Shown here: positions 1 through 12,324 of the stretch, in pieces
Layout of the letters: the number at the start of each line of letters is the position of its first letter
Numbering within the stretch: the stretch's first letter is position 1
Source of the DNA: Cladopsammia gracilis
Taxonomy: Eukaryota; Cnidaria; Anthozoa; Scleractinia; Dendrophylliidae
Length of the DNA: 64,000 bases
Assembly (NCBI GenBank): GCA_022457155.1
Contig: JAJGOT010000208.1
Location: 458,001-522,000, forward strand
Direction: 5' to 3'
Notes under the pieces: model-generated
Told to the model about the DNA's origin: nothing
Databases searched by the model: none
What the model saw: only the letters and a program-made list of their open reading frames with translations
Program-made: the position numbers and the translations under genes

Positions 1-1644
1 ATGCGAGTGATCTATAAATTTGGATCAAAGACTTAGCCTTGCTAGAGTTTGCTCCTTGGCGAAACAATTCGTTGGTTGCCCTATAGAAACAGAACTTCCT
101 TCCTGTTATAAACACGGTCTGTATTTTGAGCCTATATATGGATGAAATTCGTCACCACGCAAATTAAAGCCACCGAGCAGAACTTGCACCCTACAATGGT
201 TTTCTTTATAAATGAATAGTGGTTGTCTTCAAATTCGGATATTTCGAAAGTTTGCGAGGACGGTATTATTGTACTGAACCGTCTACCCGTCTCCATAACA
301 CAAACCGCAAACGCGGATCTTCACTTACGGACGTGAAAACGGGTGATGATGCCCGAACCGCACTACCTGAGACTACATATTGAAGCTCGCACACGCGATC
401 TTTTTTGTGATGAAGAAACCTTAATATATTAAACCATAACATAAATGCTCACTGACCCGCGTAAAGATCCGCCTTCGCAACATTTGAGTGTTTTTCGAAC
501 TGTTTCAGGAACTTTTTGGGTCAAGTTCTGAACTTGGCCAAGTTGGCAATTACTAAAGGAACCGAATGCTATTTGTTTAATGTAGAAAACCTAACAGCAT
601 TGTGCGAAATAATACAATATACTGAATTACTTTAATCACCCTGGTTTGCCTGCCTGAATTACCTGTGATCTATTAAACCCGGCCCGGCTGCCGGCTACAT
701 TTTCTAACATTTTTATATAACCCAGTTTGTTTGTTCAAGTTTGATGATGTTTGACTAACATTTTTTGTTGGAAGAATGTTTTTTATTTCAGATGAAACTT
801 GATAAATAAAAAAATTATATGCATTTGTATAGCGCAAATTCTATATACATATTAAGCGCTTCACAATCAATCACACCCACCCACCCATGAACAAAAATGA
901 CATGGGTGGTCAGGGCCACGCGTTTGTTACATCCTCAATGTTTTGTTAACCTGTGAGAGCAGACGTTTTTTTTTTTTTACTGGCTATCCTTTTCACAAGA
1001 GCCGGTGGAAAACGCATGCTCTCGCGGGCTACGCATTCTTTCTGATGTGTCAAATGCGAAAACGCAGATGGCCAACTGGCTGGGTCACGCTGGACTGAGA
1101 GATGGACAAAGTGATGGTACTAAAGCTACGAAACAAGCATGCATGCAGGCGGAGTACACAGGGCTAGCCAAGAAGACGGAGGCGGTCTAGAAACACGTGG
1201 CCGGATAGAGTTTAGAGAAACTAAGGCTGCCACTTTAAGAGGAGTTACCTAACCCCCGTTGAAAAAACCAGGGCCAGGAAGATAGGGGAGCTTTGCAGAA
1301 AACCTTAAGGGGCTAACGAATTCAGCAACTTAGGACGGTTATAAATGCCAATTGCTTCCAGAAAACTCGCGGATTCCTTCGGTTGAGTGATTCCCTATAT
1401 CCGGAAAGCACGTGGATCACAAATAGCATTAGATTTTTGGAACATTTTACTAGAAATACGTGTCTCGCAGAACCTTTATGACATTTACAAGGGCAGACTG
1501 CGGTCAGATTTTTTTTAAGGAAATAAGGGATGGTTCTAGATCAGCTTGGAACACACTGTAGAACATTAATTGTTCGAAAACACGAAATACGCGGCGCTTA
1601 TGCGTTAAAAATCGGAAATGCAATGATAATTGTAGCTTTTTGTA
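1..1644. other. No gene recognised
   Basis: AT-rich sequence with stops in all frames. The longest open stretches are about 60 codons and show no familiar domain or splice pattern. I see no convincing repeat or promoter. Confidence 0.5.
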
Positions 1645-1812
1645 AAGAACCACGCAAAGCAGAACTTTCAGAGCATACAACTGCTGGTTCACCCGAGCTC
1701 TTGACTATGATGTTTTGAAGTATTCTTTAGGACCAATTCAATAGAACCACGCAGAGCAGAACTTTCTGAGCATACATACAATCGCTGGTTCACCCGAGCT
1801 CTTGACTATGGT
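1645..1812. repeat. Two-copy direct duplication, ~98-bp period
   Basis: The text from about 1645 (AGAACCACGCAAAGCAGAAC) recurs at about 1743 with a few changes. Both copies continue through a shared 'GGTTCACCCGAGCTCTTGAC' stretch. It is a small local tandem duplication without coding potential. Confidence 0.7.
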
Positions 1813-2912
1813 ATTTGAATGTGTTATACGCATTCCGGTTATGAAATACTGAACATACAAGAATACACGAAATCAGGAGAAAGAAAACAATTCTCTCCAC
1901 AAAAATCCGGGGGGATAGGTTCTACCTATAGTGGGCTATACGGGGAAGGTCTGCCTAAACTAAGTGCCTTTCCAAAGTTCCAGTATGCGAAAGGGTAGAA
2001 AAATTTGCTACATTAGTATTTAAATTAAAGGCCGACAAAATACGTTAAGTGAAAGAGATGTTAACTATATCTAAATATTGAGAAGAGTTGCAACTGATTT
2101 GCAGCGCAAAGATTACGCAAGTTTCGTTTTTGTGATGCCCATGCCGGCAGCGTGTGAGATTTTTGTCTTATATTTGAGTTATAAGACAGGGTGTAATTTG
2201 TGTTTTGGTTTTATAGTAGTGGTACAACTTCTATCGCTAGAAATTAGCCGAGAATATGAAAGGGACTGAAGGGTTTGAAACTCGAGGAGGGGCCTCCCCA
2301 TATACTGACTGGCTTTGTCGAGTACTCCCCTCCAACCCTCTCCACCCCCCTACGCCTCCGCCGGGCACGACCGTGACAAACCGCAGCTTTTCTCTGCCTA
2401 TTTCAAGTACAACCGCTATTTCACTCATATTTTTATCGGTAGCTTGCGAGAGGAGACGCGTATTCTATTCTTTTCGTCTCTCACGGGCTATGCCTGAGCT
2501 ATGCGCACTATTGAGAGTGGAAAGGACAAAGGACCGGAGTGTTCGCTCCGTGCGCAAGTCGAGCCTCAATAAACGGTCGCATGACGTGAACGGAACATGC
2601 AGGAATGCGCCCTCAAGTACGTTCTTTGTTTGAATGAGTTTGTGGCTTCCATCCGCAACAGGACTGTGCCAACAGAATAAAAGCAGAGTCTTTGTTGTTA
2701 TATATTTATTTTTATTGAGTGTTCCAAATAAACTGACAAGACAGTTAACGATTGTTGCAAACTTCTGGAATTGACATTGAAGGTATGTGATTTTTTAAAA
2801 CCACTCTTAATGAACTGAAAAACTAAGTTATTTAACCCATTCTCTGGATCGAAAATTGGCTCTGATCGACATGTAATACGGTGCTAAATTTCAAGACTTT
2901 GTGAAAGCTATC
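1813..2912. other. No gene recognised; CT-rich patch at 2300-2560
   Basis: A 125-codon open frame covers 2256-2633. It is proline/serine/arginine rich, has no recognisable domain, and overlaps other open frames in the same GC-richer patch. I treat it as chance, not as a gene. Confidence 0.45.
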
Positions 2913-2915
2913 TGA

Positions 2916-3174
2916 AGGCCAGTTTACGCAAGTGTAAACTAGCGGCGATTTCCTGTGCGATTCGGGTGCGACATTTGCTTTGATTTGCTGTGATTTTCCA
3001 AAAATCGCCACCAAGTTGCACCAGGTTTCGAACATGTTCGAAACCTCTGCGATATCGCGCGACAAATCGCGCCCAAATCGCACTGAAATCGCCGCCCGTT
3101 TACACATGCGATTTGAAGACGAAAAGTTGCGCGCGACAAAAATTGCACAAAAAATCGCCTGTGTAAACGGGCCT
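2916..3174. mobile_element. MITE, TIR AGGCC(A/C)(A/C)GTTTAC, TSD TGA
   Basis: The left end AGGCCAGTTTACGCAAG is mirrored by the right end CTGTGTAAACGGGCCT, and TGA flanks both sides (2913-2915 and 3175-3177). The interior is rich in CGCGA/TCGCG words and holds a near-perfect palindrome around 3028-3045. No transposase is encoded. A relative with the same AGGCCCGTTTACAC start lies at about 50550-50690. Confidence 0.75.
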
Positions 3175-3206
3175 TGAGCAATACTTTCCTTCTGATTATT
3201 CGACAT

Positions 3207-3735
3207 AATACCTTATTACATGAAATTTTCGCGACACGTTAATTTCGCGATTTTGAGGTTCGCATATTTCGCGACACGTTAATTTCGCGATTTTGCGAGA
3301 ATTTTGCATTTTGACTCACTTTAATTTCGCGTTTTTTAGTGAGACACACTTTATTTCTTTGTCAATGTTGTTTAACATGTCCCTGAATTTGATCAAACAA
3401 CTTAATCAACAATGTCCAAATAAACAGGAACGCGACTGATTATGTAAACAGTAACAAGAAAGATGTTCTCACAGTGTATATACAAGGCACGGTTTGTAGT
3501 TCATGCATAAAGGACCAGAACATTACCACAGAATAGTTCAAAATGATTGTTATAAACGTGTGTAATGGTAATAAAGTCGTTTTTTTTAATTATGGACATA
3601 ATGTGTGTCACTTAATTTTCGCGTCATGTTATTTTCACGACATTTAATTTTCGCGTCACTTAAATTTCGCGATTTTTTTAAATCGCGAAATTCGCGAAAC
3701 TAACGTGTCGCGAAAATTTCATGTAATAAGGTATT
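3207..3735. mobile_element. MITE with long TIRs (TTTCGCGACACGTTA)
   Basis: The left terminus AATACCTTATTACATGAAAT continues into TTTTCGCGACACGTTAATTT. The right terminus repeats both blocks as the reverse complement and ends at GTATT. The CGCGACACGTTAATTTCGCG block is also tandemly duplicated near the left end. No protein is encoded. I could not fix a target-site duplication. Confidence 0.75.
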
Positions 3736-4138
3736 CTAGAGTGCAAATACCTATCAAAACGAGTGCAGATATTTACACACGTTATTACCGTTGTTACATT
3801 TTTATGACCCCGTGTGAGGAAAAAACACTTTCTAATTTTTGAGTTTGTGGATGAAATTCTATGGTAAACGAAATCAATCAGTTCGAAAGGCCTTCGGTAT
3901 TCATTTAAAAAAATCGTAATTAATTACACAAACGCATACGACTGGATTTTTCTTTAGTGAAATGTCGCCTCAAAGTTTGGTGACGTCGGGAAAATTTAAC
4001 GATTTTTGTTTTAATTTGTGAAGGCATAAAAATTGTCGTTTTGGCTACGAACTAAGTTCAGCTGGTAAAACAGCTGCCTCAAAGCCGGGCCTCAAATATA
4101 TTACCAAGTGATGAATCAAACTCAAAGGAAAATCATAG
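3736..4138. other. No gene or repeat recognised
   Basis: AT-rich intergenic sequence between two inverted-repeat elements; nothing supportable was seen. Confidence 0.45.
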
Positions 4139-4890
4139 TTAACCCTTTAACTCCCAAGAGTGCCAAACTGAGATATAAATTCATTTAAAATCACAAATTT
4201 CATTTTTTCAAATATTTTATAGTAAGTGATACCATGCAAAAGTACTGCCGAAGAGGTTTCGTTTGAATGGTCACACCATAGGATTTCATCAACAGACTCA
4301 AAAGTTAGAACAAATGGTACCATGCAAAAGTACTGCCGAAGAGGTTTCGTTTGAATGGTCACACCATAGGATTTCATCAACAGACTCAAAAGTTAGAACA
4401 AATGGTACCATGCAAAAGTACTGCTGAAGAGGTTTCATTTGAATGGTCACACTTTAGGATTTCATCCCCAGACTCAAACGTTAGAACAAATGGTACCATG
4501 CAAAAGTACTGCTGAAGAGGTTTCATTTGAATGGTCACACAATAGGATTTCATCCACAGACTCAAAAGTTAGAACAAATGGTACCATGCAAAAGTACTGC
4601 TGGAGAGGTTTCATTTGAATGGTCACACTTTAGGATTTCATCCACAGACTCAAAAGTTAGAACCACCTTGAACAGCACAATAAAGAGCACCACAGGAAAG
4701 TACTGTCGAAGAGGTTTCATTAGAATGATCACACCGTAGGATTTTGTCGACAGACTCAAACGTTAGAACAAATGGTACCATGCAAAAGTACTGCTGAGGA
4801 GGTTTCATTTGAATGGTCACACCGTAGGATTTTGTCGACAGACTCAAAAGTTAGTTTCTCCATAATTGACTCTGGGAGCGAAAGGGTTAA
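4139..4890. mobile_element. TTAA-flanked TIR element carrying an 88-bp minisatellite
   Basis: TTAA at 4139-4142 and 4887-4890 flanks inverted ends CCCTTTAACTCCCAAGAGTG and ACTCTGGGAGCGAAAGGG. A TTAA target and a CCCTTT terminus are typical of piggyBac-type elements (family knowledge; the assignment is inference). The interior is almost wholly about seven units of a minisatellite. Unit starts (GGTACCATGCAAAAGTACTG) fall at 4316, 4404, 4492 and 4580, exactly 88 bp apart, followed by a variant unit and another at about 4769. No transposase is encoded, so this is a non-autonomous element. Related copies or fragments lie at 31157-31460, 40260-40440, 35700-35760 and, on the other strand, at 19371-20280. 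Confidence 0.8.
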
Positions 4891-7800
4891 GGTACCAAGG
4901 CCATTTTCGATTAACCATAACTAGCGGATTAAAAGCAATTATCTGCAGTTATTCTTTGATCACCATTAACATTGGCCTCTTTAATTGGTAGGAGGGGGTG
5001 GACTGCCGATAATTCGAGGTCTGATTATTCACAATACGTTGTCTTGCGGTCACTGATTCTCACTGCACATGTTGCACGTAGCAAAAACGTTCCACAATAG
5101 TAATCAACCAAAAACAATTATATTACCATGAAAATTAGATGTCAGTTAAACTGCTGAATTCAAAACAATGCATGGGGCTAGGGTTTTGCGTTTATCGTGA
5201 CTCCAGCCTTGGTAAACTATAGTGCCGGATAAGTCACTGCTAAATCCAGTATCATGACTTTAAAGGCAAATGCAAACTGTTTGAAACTCCTTGCTGGATG
5301 TCCGTTGGCATAGTTAAAGTTGTATGGACGGGCATAGAAGTTCAAATTCTTGATAAAATAGGCACGTACGGTTATCTAGTGAATTTAAAGAATTTTGTTT
5401 TTCAGCATGCAATCGGAATAATTGATCGGTACCCTACGGCAGCTTATTTTTATCGCGTAAACGTGCAACGCATCACTGAGAGAGCGGATTCGAAAATCGC
5501 GTGTTGTAATCCCGCTCCGCTGGACCACCAACCAATGCTGGCTGTGCCTGCATAAAGAAACTTATCTCAGCTGAGATGATCGCGTTCTTAAGAAAGGGAA
5601 TTTAATCCGTTGCATGGCCTTGTCTCCTCTATAAACGCGTTTTTTACAGACAATTGCAATATTTAGAAACAAATTCAAAAGAAAGCTTCATAATAACGCT
5701 ATATATTGTTAGTTTTCACTTTTCTTAAAGGACCTTCAGTTAAAGGCAAGTTTTGAGATTTTTCTTACTATAAATTTGGACCCTCTTGAGGTTTCAAGTG
5801 ATAAATAAAATGAGGGTAGCTATATAGATCACGAAACTCGCTAATGTGCTTGAGTGAGCGCTAAATACACCGACAGAAACAACACGTAGCAGAAATTATT
5901 ACTGTTAAATCAGTTAAAATAACACAGCCTATATCACCAAGGAAACAATGCTCAAGTGCTAAACACACGTATTCGATACTGTTGAAAAGCAACGTACAGT
6001 ATAAGTACGCTTATAAGCATCTATAGCAACCAAAGAAACAAACTTCGAGTGTTATGCGCTCTTTCGTTGTAAGACGTGATATAACAAAACGGAAAATATA
6101 TTGATTGCTAGGTTCCATAACTATAAAACGATACTTGAGTACTGTGGGAACGTATCTAACACGTCATTAACCACGGAGACAGCTAAGCTGAGAGCTCAGG
6201 CGCACACGCAAGTAGTTTTAATAACTTTGAATAGGAATTTAACAAACAAGCCAATTTTTAAGTACTTTATAAAAATATGAAGTCACACTAAAGCATTTAT
6301 TTATGGAGTCACTTTTTTATAATCTGTGGGCTTTCCTTTCTGATCTATATATATATATATAACAGTATTTGTTGCATGCATGCTTATTTCGCGTGTAATC
6401 AAGTATCGTGAAAAAGACCTTCTGGTTTAAAACTAAACTATGAAAAGTTTGAAATACGAATTTCAAATCATGAAAGCACAGAGCAATTGACTGTTGAATG
6501 TGAACCACTGGTACTTGAAACATCAACTGTTAGGACAAATAGTCGTTTTGTTCTTATTGAATACCAAAAGAATCATTGTAAAAAGAATGTTCCCTGTTTC
6601 GAGATATGATGTTTAGGAAGAAAATTCACGACGAACTCGTTTAGAAAACTGACTCATAATCTCCGTTTGGACAAATGAATTTTGCACGCGTTACGTGCCT
6701 ACCGAGGGGCGTATGTGCATAAATCACAATAACTCTTTCCACCGATTTGTTTGCGACATTCAGACAGCAATTATTTCAACTGTCTATAGAATTTTTAAAC
6801 AGACAATCTGCTCACTACTCCACAAAAGCTACACGCTGTTAACGAGTCTTTGTTGCTCAAAGTAAAAGAGAACAAGTTCCAAGAATAGACGTCGAAACTC
6901 ATGACATTAATCAGGCAGGTAGGACATCTTGAGTACGGGGTCTAAAATGGGTGTCTCGATGCGATTAGCTGTCAGCCGTCAGCTGTATTAGTTTTCAACC
7001 ACACGCGGAGTTTGTGGACACGTACAATAAATTGTTACGGTAAATGGAAGTTTTAAAACCGTTAGTTCAACTGGAAACGGTACCTTGGAACTATTTTTAA
7101 CTATCGGCCAAAATAGAACATTGATTGAAATGGTAATAAACTAAAACTAAAGCGAGTTTTTACGGCTGCATTTCGGTATTTCATTTATGTAGAAACTGTT
7201 TTCGTCTTATATCTATGTTTCAATTGAACACGTACAATTCACTTTCAGCGTGACCTAAGGGTATGACACACATGACATAAATAAAGCTTTTTAAACTATT
7301 TTTGATAAACAGCCAAGAGTCCATGAAACAAGAAAAAAAAAGATCAAAGTCCGCGTTGCAAAATACCGGAGAAGCAGACAGTACGTACTAAATGAAAGCA
7401 ATTAGTGATCAATAGTTTTCATTTGATTCAGTTGTCACATGTTGGGGTTTTATCAACAGGCCACCTCGTGCAACATAACAGACAGGGAAGACATGACATG
7501 AAACTACTCCTCGAGTTAAATTGAATGGTTTCACTTTAGGATTTTAATCAACAATTTCGATTCTAGGAATGAAAGAATGAACTGATGAACACTGTTACTG
7601 AACATTTCAGAGAAACATTGACTTGTTACATTTTGCTTTAATTTAACTTGTTTCTATGTTCAAATTATAAGAAACAATAAAACGATTACAATTAACACAA
7701 AACAGCCGGCTACTGGATACGTTTACTGTTGCTTTGCCGAATTTTCTGACTTAGATATTTATTTACTAGAGATTTACGCTTGGTCGGTAAATGCGTTCCT

Positions 7801-9005
7801 GAATAAACAATTTCAAACGTGGAACTTGTTTCGAACTCTAGCGTAAAGGATGATTGATTCATCTCAAAGAGAATTCGTGACTTCTACACTGCTTTTGGGT
7901 AAGATAGATAGCATCTAAAATTGTTAAGAAATTCTCGGTGTATTGTTTACGGAAATAGCTAGAGATTTGACCTCGCTCCAAAATTAAACGGCTACCCTAA
8001 AACTGTAAAAAACTACTGATCACGGAAGCGTTTTTAAGTTGGAAAATGTCTACGAGGAATAAATCTGTTTATGCTACAATGCTTTAAGAGAAAACTTGAA
8101 TTAGTGCAGTAATTTCCGAAACTTTGATTTAAAATGTAACCTTTATAAATACAACAAAGATGCTAAATGCTTTCATTTTTAAAATTCATCAGATTTTTTG
8201 CCGAATTCTCGGCTCTTTTGAACTTTTAAAGCTAGTGTATAATGGCCCGGGATGTTTCCAAATTTGGAGTTTGTCAATGCTGGTTTAGTGTAACAATTCA
8301 GTGCCTGATACAATTGAATTTTTCAGGTATTCTATCAATTCTCTATCAACTCTCCGTTGGTCGCTAAATTGATTTCAGTCAAATACTGTACTGAGCTAGT
8401 GATTCGAAGTTTCTTCTAGAAAGTTTGCCAGCTAGACGGTCTTGTTGTCAAGTCAATTTTATTTAAAATATCACACATAAAACAAGAATTACAAAATAAA
8501 TACAATAACAAAATTACAAAACAAGACTGAGTACAGCAAGTCCTCGAGCCAAGATCGATCTCTACAGAGCTGAGCGTAGAAAACAATTGTAGTACAGAAT
8601 ACCTTTATTTAAAAGGGGCAAAGGAGAACGAGTTTTAATTAGTTTGAATTGGTCTTGATATTGAAAAATACATAACAACCTTTCGTTAAAATCGCCTTTT
8701 TGCTGATTTTCCTACATGCACTCGTCCAAGTGGTTCCAATTCTTGAGAATGTAAAAAAAAAAAATCAAAATGCCAGCCAAACAGAGGAAAACGATCGAGT
8801 AATACATTACAGTGGTGCTGTTTATTATGCTGTACATGGAGTATCTACTGAAAGTTCAATTTTGAGTCCGTTTGATGACACCATTCAATTGAATGCTATT
8901 TCAGTCGAGAGCAATTCTTTCGTTTTTTTTCAATACTTATCGAAAATTGCTGATATATTGTTCCAGTTTTTCAATAAGCACTTTTAAGGTAACTAGTTTA
9001 AAAAG
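4891..9005. other. No gene recognised in 4.1 kb
   Basis: AT-rich sequence. The open frames present (5298-5555, 8700-8987) show no domain or splice signals that I trust. An (AT)n run lies at about 6344-6361. Short fragments of the 88-bp minisatellite family are visible near 7525-7560 and 8811-8885. Confidence 0.45.
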
Positions 9006-9430
9006 AGGAATATTGAAGAAAATAAAACTCGGGTAAACTTACGTCAACTCTCAGTATTGAGTGCTTTAAACCACAAACGGAATCTGTGGACACGTACAGT
9101 GAAGTTTTATGATCTATGACGTGTTTTGTTATTATTAAAATTTGGCATTATTAATTGGAAAAAAGTTAAGAGGAATACAAAGAAAACGAAACTGTTCAAT
9201 TTACGTCAGCTTTAGTAATGCCTTAACACAAAATGAAATGGACTCTGGACACGTGCAGTGAATTTCTATGATGTACTTAAATATTTTTAAATTTAGCATT
9301 ATCATTGGAGAATAGTTGAGGGGAATATAAAGAAATTGAAACTAGTAAATTTACGTCAGCTGTATAAGTGCTTTAAACCACAACACTGAAAGAAATAGAC
9401 GCGTACCGCTTTACGTGAATTATGAAGTAG
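9006..9430. repeat. Degenerate tandem repeat, ~150-165-bp unit
   Basis: Units begin at about 9006, 9170 and 9320 with a shared GAGGAATA..GAA..AAA..AAACT..TTTACGTCA pattern. They continue through CTGGACACGT and TTAGCATTAT-like words. A further relative of the GTGGACACGTACA word lies at about 7012. No coding potential. Confidence 0.65.
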
Positions 9431-10289
9431 AGCTTGCTATATTCGCAAACACGTATTGCAGACCACACATGTTGTGTTTTTGGTTTATAGTGACTCACCG
9501 CACTAAATAAGTCTCACTTAACATTGATCAGTGCAGTATCAAACTACTACTAAAGAATGAACTATTTTGAATTTGGAGATACAAATACTTCCTGATCGAT
9601 GCTACTTAAAAAAAATACCAATATCTTCTTTCGAAACATGTTCTCTCAGCTCAACAAAGCCGTCACTGTAACGGTTAGTAAAACGCAAGAAAAAACGCAG
9701 TTACAGTTCTAACTCAGACGGCTAGTGTGAACACGCTAGTGCTTACTGTATGTCACGGAACATTTTCGGATCGGTAAGAAACAGTTTGCAAAATTACCCC
9801 TGCAACACGGATCAACTTTACGGCCAAGTTTCAGACCTAATAAAAAGCTGGTCCAATATCTAGGAAGCCCTTAGGAAGCCCTAGCTTAGCTCAACATTGT
9901 TTTGTGGGATACGTGAGGTTTTAAGTAGGCCGGTACCGCAGTGTAAACGCTCTCCTTCATTGAACTTTAAACGGAACGCGAGGTGATAAACAACGTTAAT
10001 TGTTTGTCTAGACTTACTCTCTTGACCAACTGTGTACGTGTTACCTGTATTCCTTGATCTGTTACCCATGACTAAGACACGTACGGATAAAAACAATATT
10101 TTGTCTCAGTTTTCATCAAGTGTTTTTAGGTGATGTTTCTGTTGTTGTTTTTTTTTTTGATAGCCCAAGAATAGAAACACGCGCGCAGTGTTGACCAATT
10201 TATTTGATGGGCACTTTCATGAACTATAGGTCACGAGTTATTTTTACCGACAAGTCGTCATTTAATATTGCATCGCTTGGCTGGGTGGA
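9431..10289. other. No gene recognised
   Basis: AT-rich intergenic sequence; a 71-codon open frame at 9881-10096 (- strand) has no recognisable features. Confidence 0.4.
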
Positions 10290-11400
10290 TTATTAACTAT
10301 ATAGTACCGTGCTTGGCACTGAAATCTTTTTTGCTAGCTAAGGCTTTAGGAGGCACGTATTTCATTCTCTCACATGGCCACCCATAATGAAATATTTTGA
10401 ATTCTTACGGATGAAAAATACACCATAAAATATGTTATCATAACACAAAGATAATGAGATTTAATTGATAAAGTAAGACGTAGCTATTTTAACTAACAAC
10501 GGTTCGCGTGATCTTAGGGTAACTTTCACAACATCGAAACCGCGCTGTTTCTCAAAAAAATATATTTTATTTCCACCTTTTTTTGTTTTAGAAGAGCATG
10601 TTATGGTCGTTCTCGACGTCCCACTCAAGCATTTCCGAGTGTGTGTCGGCTGGCTAAGGTCTAACGCTTATGTTAATCAGTTCCCATGCAGTTTTGTACC
10701 TCACATCCCTTTACATCTCGATCGTATGCATGAGAGCATAGCGTGACTAGATTGTGTATCTGGTCTGTTAGCTTTAAGAGCGGACTGTCGATATATTTGC
10801 AGTTGTTAGTATTTCCAATCTAGTAGTCTAAAGAGATCAAAGAGATCTTTTTACAAATTATGACTTTATATGGCATATTGCATGAGTTGGATTGTTTATG
10901 TAACGCTTTGTACTGGAACTAAAATCCTTTTTCTCAGCGAGGCACATTTTGAAACTCACGCAAAAGTTCCCGTCTCTCATCTCACGGCCTCTCTACACAG
11001 CCACTGCGTTAAAATCAGCCTCAAAGCTGAAAAATATTGTTCAGTATGCTATCATAATATTCGGTATGTGGACCAACTGAGATAACAAGATTGATAGAGA
11101 GAAACGTTGTTATTTTAACGAATATCTAGCGCTAGCTTTCACAGCATGGGTTACCGCTCTCACCACATGGCATTTGTTTTCCATAAATCCCGAATCTTCG
11201 TATTTCAGAGGAACGCATTGTACGTGATGCTACCTCATAAGTTGTAGACGAACTCTCAGGTTTTTCCCGTCTGCAGGCTGGCTAAGGTCTACTGATCACT
11301 CAAGTAAATAGAAGGCACGTTTACCATTTTGACCCCCTCAGTACTAACTTTGTGTCGAAAACATAACGTGACCACTTGGACCTGACGTTTAAATTTTCGT
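10290..11400. repeat. Highly diverged ~600-bp tandem duplication (tentative)
   Basis: Blocks in 10290-10790 have counterparts in the same order in 10890-11400. Examples are ACTGAAATC/ACTAAAATCCTTTTT followed by AGGCAC, then TATTTTAAC, then CTTTCACA.CAT, then GGCTGGCTAAGGTCTA (10648 and 11277), then CATA.CGTGAC. The identity is low and the exact borders are unsure. Confidence 0.4.
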
Positions 11401-12210
11401 GACTTTGCTATTTTAATCTCATCACGGAAGTTTTAGGAGATTCGCGCTGGACGAAAATTACGGTACATATTTTCTGACGTGCGAACGTTTTGCGGGTCAT
11501 GAGGTTTTGTCTGTGTTGGCGGTTTAATTTATTTTTTCCAACATCGCAAACGATCTTTGACTTAAGCGAGATACATATATAAAGATGTCTATAAACTTGT
11601 CACTAAGTTAACGACCGTTAATCTTCATTGTTTTCGTCTGTTGACTAAATAACTAAAAGTTGAACGGTAAATGACAAAGTTCTCTGGTGCATCGTGTAGC
11701 AACAGATACTGCAGACGTAATACGGGGAAAAAAGAACAAATATTAGCTCTAAGAGAGAAGTCGTATTTCCATGGAGCTAAATAAACAAAGACTAAATAAA
11801 ACAAATTTCATTTGACCTTGAACACCCAGGGTGTCTGAAGCAAAACGTGACTTGCCTTTCGGCCAAACAAAACTATTTATATACAGCTGGATTACATGTC
11901 TTTTTGATACGTGAGTATAGGTATAGCTAATGTAATTGTGCAATCTATAACATAGATCAGTCAGATCTGCAAATTTAAGAAGTGTATTTCATGGTCCCAG
12001 CGGATGTTATAAGTCCACTTTCGAGGCCCTATTTGCAGGACCTCATTTTTACGTGGGCGAGACCACAAATGAATCATTTATAATACAGCGGCGGCAATCC
12101 ATTGAATTCGTAATTTCATGGTGTGTCGCCCGTCTAAATTTATCCACGAATAGCGAGATGGATACGCGTAAACATGCAAAGAACGCTGATACCTGTCACG
12201 TAGCAAATGA
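11401..12210. other. No gene recognised
   Basis: AT-rich intergenic sequence without supportable features. Confidence 0.4.
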
Positions 12211-12324
12211 TATATAAATGGACACTCCAAATAGCTTTCTCCTCTGTAGGCAGTGCCTCTCTCCTTATTCGGACGGACGGGAACTACGAACTCGGGTCGA
12301 AGAGGAATTAGTCTTTCAAGAACG
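12211..12324 (+). promoter_or_regulatory. Candidate TATA promoter and 5' UTR exon for the P450
   Basis: TATATAAATG at 12211-12220 is a good TATA box. About 30 bp downstream begins a GC-richer, stop-tolerant segment (about 12240-12324) ending in AAGAACG|GTATGA, a possible splice donor. The P450 coding exon has an acceptor but no visible 5' partner nearby, so this segment could be its leader exon across a ~3.9-kb intron. That pairing is inference; no coding or conservation evidence ties the two together. Confidence 0.3.

Noticed and set aside
2256..2633. 125-codon open frame as a gene
   Set aside because: No domain, no splice signals, composition driven by a CT-rich patch.
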